This document shows positions 61,780 through 64,000 of a stretch of 64,000 nt of DNA, in pieces. The number at the start of each line of letters is the position of its first letter. The stretch's first letter is position 1. Location: assembly GCA_035771165.1 (NCBI GenBank), contig JAWNZC010000285.1, positions 838,501 to 902,500 of the forward strand, read 5' to 3'. The stretch is from Paragorgia papillata (Eukaryota > Cnidaria > Anthozoa > Scleralcyonacea > Coralliidae). Below the pieces are notes generated by a model that saw nothing but the letters and a program-made list of their open reading frames with translations, had not been told where the DNA came from and made no database searches. The translations under genes were made by a program, and so were the position numbers.

Positions 61780-63440
61780 CAAATTGAAGGCTCATTCTAT
61801 GCTCTTGCTGGCCCCAAGAAAAATTAGAAGTGGCCCAGATCTGGTTCAAGAGTTATTCGCTTTTAAAGTGAGACGCCCAACCTGTCAGTCAATTACACAG
61901 CGCGCTAAAAATCGAAAACTTTATTAACTATATTTCACGACATAGCCTTTGGGGGAGAGATTTCGATGGCTTCGGTTATTTTTTAACCGGCTTTCCTATA
62001 TACCGAAATAGAAGCTAAATCTGTCTTCTTGCTGGCCCAAGAAAAATTAGAAGTGGCCCAGATTTGGTTCAAGAGTTGTTCGCTTTTAAAGCAAGAAGCC
62101 CAAACTGTCAATTACATCGCGCCGGAAACAGAAATCTTTATTAATTGTACTTGCCGACATAGTCTTTGGGGGGAAAATTTCGATGGCTTCTGTTAACTTT
62201 AACCAGCTTTCCTAATATATCAAATTGAAGCTCATTATATCGTCTTGCTGGCCCAAGAAAAATTAGAAGTGGCCCATGATCTGGTTTAAGAGTTATTCGC
62301 ATTAAGCCAAAAACTGTGAAGGTATCACCACATTCACTTGGGGGGGAAATTTCGATGCGTTCTTTTTTAATTTTAACCGGCTTTCCTATATATCTAAAAT
62401 GAAGCTCATTCTATCCTCATTGCTGGCCCAAGATGAAAAATTAGAAGTGGCCCAGATCTGGTTCAAGAGTTATTCGCTTTTAAAGCGAGACGCCCAAACT
62501 GTCAATTGCACAGCGCGCTAAAAAATAGAACACTTTATTAACTATATTTCACGACATAGCCTTTGGGGGAGAGATTTCGATGGCTTCGGTTATTTTTAAA
62601 CCGGCTTTCCTATATACGAAATTGAAGCTAAATCGATCTTCTTGCTTGGCCCAAGAAAAAATTAGAAGTGGCCCAGATCTGGTTTCAAGAGTTGTTCGCT
62701 TTTAAAGCAAGAAGCCCAAACTGTCAATTACATCGCGCCGGAAAACAGAAAATCTTTATTAATTGTAGTTGCCAGCATAGTCTTTGGGGGAAAAATTTCG
62801 ATGGCTTCTGTTAACTTTAACCAGCTTTCCTATATATCAAATTGAAGCTCATTATATCGTCTTGCTGGCCCAAGAAAAATTAGAAGTGGCCCAGATCTGG
62901 TTTAAGAGTTATTCGCATAAGCCAAAACTGTGAAGGTATCACCACATTCACTTGGGGGGAAAATTTTCCATGCGTTCTTTTAATTTTAAAACCGGCTTTC
63001 CTATATATCAAAATGAAGCATCATTCTATCCTCTTGCTGGCCCCAAGAAAAATTAGAAGTGGCCCAGATCTGGTTCAAGAGTTATTTCGCTTTTAAAGCG
63101 AGACGCCCAAAACTGTCAATTGCACAGCGCGCTAAAAATAGAACACTTTATTAACTATATTTCACGACATAGCCTTTGGGGAGAGATTTCGATGGCTTCG
63201 GTTATTTTTAACCGGCTTTCCTATATACGAAATTGAAGCTAAATCGATCTTCTTGCTGGCCCAAAGAAAAATTTGAAGTGGCCCAGATCTGGTTCAAGAG
63301 TTGTTCGCTTTTAAAGCAGCAAGAAGCCCAAACTGTCAATTACATCGCGCCGGAAACAGAAATCTTTATTAATTGGAGTTGCCAGCATAGTCTTTGGGGG
63401 GTAAATTTCGATGGCTTCTGTTAACTTTAAACCAGCTTTC
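61780..63440 (+). repeat. satellite segment with an excess of small insertions
   Basis: The subunits here have the usual order but carry more than twenty small insertions, mostly one base and mostly in or next to short runs (for example near 61790, 61813, 61887, 62214, 62302, 62646, 62990, 63042 and 63318). The rest of the array has few. Deletions are nearly absent. It looks like unpolished long-read consensus and less like natural divergence. Confidence 0.75.
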
Positions 63441-64000
63441 CTATATATCAAATTGAAGCTCATTATATCGTCTTGCTGGCCCAAGAAAAATTAGAAGTGG
63501 CCCAGATCTGGTTTAAGAGTTATTCGCATAAGCCAAAACTGTGAAGGTATCACCACATTCACTTGGGGGGAAAATTTCGATGCGTTCTTTTAATTTTAAC
63601 CGGCTTTCCTATATATCAAAATGAAGCTCATTCTATCCTCTTGCTGGCCCAAGAAAAATTAGAAGTGGCCCAGATCTGGTTCAAGAGTTATTCGCTTTTT
63701 AAAGCGAGGACGCCCAAACTGTCAATTGCACAGCGCGCTAAAAATAGAACACTTTATTAACTATATTTCACGACATAGCCTTTGGGGGAGAGATTTCGAT
63801 GGCTTCGGTTATTTTTAACCGGCTTTCCTATATACGAAATTGAAGCTAAATCGATCTTCTTGCTGGCCCAAGAAAAATTAGAAGTGGCCCAGATCTGGTT
63901 CAAGAGTTGTTCGCTTTTAAAGCGAGACGCCCAAACTGTCAACTACAGCGCACCGGAATAGAAATCTTTATTAATTGTGGTTGCCGACTTAGACATTGGG

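Larger units (their letters stand above)
8331..64000 (+). repeat. 55.7-kb satellite array with higher-order repeats
   Basis: From here to the window end everything consists of head-to-tail subunits in one orientation. All share the core CTGGCCCAAGAAAAATTAG ... AGTGGCCCAGATCTGG ... AAGAGTT(A/G)TTCGC and a boundary with a G-run before ATTTCGA. Five types are distinguished by their flanks: A (215 bp), B (168), C (215), D (216) and E (about 217). From the mean subunit length I estimate roughly 270 subunits (not counted). They form higher-order units of 814, 647, 600 and 431 bp in changing order. The array is not interrupted by any gene or mobile element and continues beyond the right edge. Short open frames of 60-150 codons recur on both strands but are identical by repeat homogenisation. 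Function is unknown; the organisation resembles centromeric or heterochromatic satellites. Confidence 0.97.

Noticed and set aside
9011..63942. Dozens of 60-150-codon open frames in the satellite array
   Set aside because: All are copies of the same subunit sequence, present on both strands, without initiation context or domain. Conservation is explained by homogenisation. Kept only as a finding to test.
8331..64000. CRISPR array or bacterial repeat region
   Set aside because: There are no short repeats with unique spacers. Subunits are contiguous and similar over their full length, and the window is clearly eukaryotic.
8331..64000. Additional hammerhead motifs in the satellite
   Set aside because: No CTGATGA...GAAA pair with stems was found in the subunits. 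The ribozymes are confined to 7757-8091.

Overview
The window is eukaryotic and almost certainly metazoan. It is AT-rich and has GT/AG-type exon borders, a Copia-family LTR retrotransposon primed by an internal fragment of initiator tRNA-Met, microsatellites, foldback elements and a very large satellite array. Nothing bacterial is present (no operons, no CRISPR). The hammerhead-ribozyme repeats and the Copia type would fit a marine invertebrate such as a cnidarian or mollusc, but that placement is only a weak inference.

Layout. Positions 1-1400 hold a (GAAC)n microsatellite of about 98 units, then the 3' end of a possible spliced gene (internal exon about 699-807, terminal exon 940-1196), then a long hairpin. 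Positions 1642-5446 are a 3.8 kb Copia element with AATAA target-site duplications, inserted in the loop of an older palindromic element. Its LTRs are nearly identical, but its coding region is broken: two frameshifts, loss of the reverse-transcriptase core, and a roughly 0.2 kb inversion that flips the end of pol plus the head of the 3' LTR. Positions 5503-7570 hold no recognisable gene but are rich in inverted and tandem repeats. Positions 7618-8091 contain a 277-bp tandem repeat whose two copies each carry a well-formed type I hammerhead ribozyme motif. This resembles the small non-autonomous retrozyme elements of animals and is the most interesting element here. A (TA)n tract follows.

From about 8331 to the end of the window (about 87% of it) there is one uninterrupted satellite array on a single orientation. 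Its basic subunits are 168 or about 215 bp, in at least five types (called A-E here), joined into higher-order repeats (HORs) of 814, 647, 600 and 431 bp. These are in turn nested in super-repeats of about 1.46 and 2.7 kb and in multi-kilobase duplications. Hybrid subunits show that the HOR forms interconvert by unequal exchange in a shared core. The many short open frames in the array, on both strands, are repeats of one satellite sequence and are not annotated as genes. The last 2 kb carries a burst of small insertions that looks like poor consensus quality.

No functional pathway links these parts. The window is a repeat-dominated, possibly pericentromeric or heterochromatic region next to a possible gene end.
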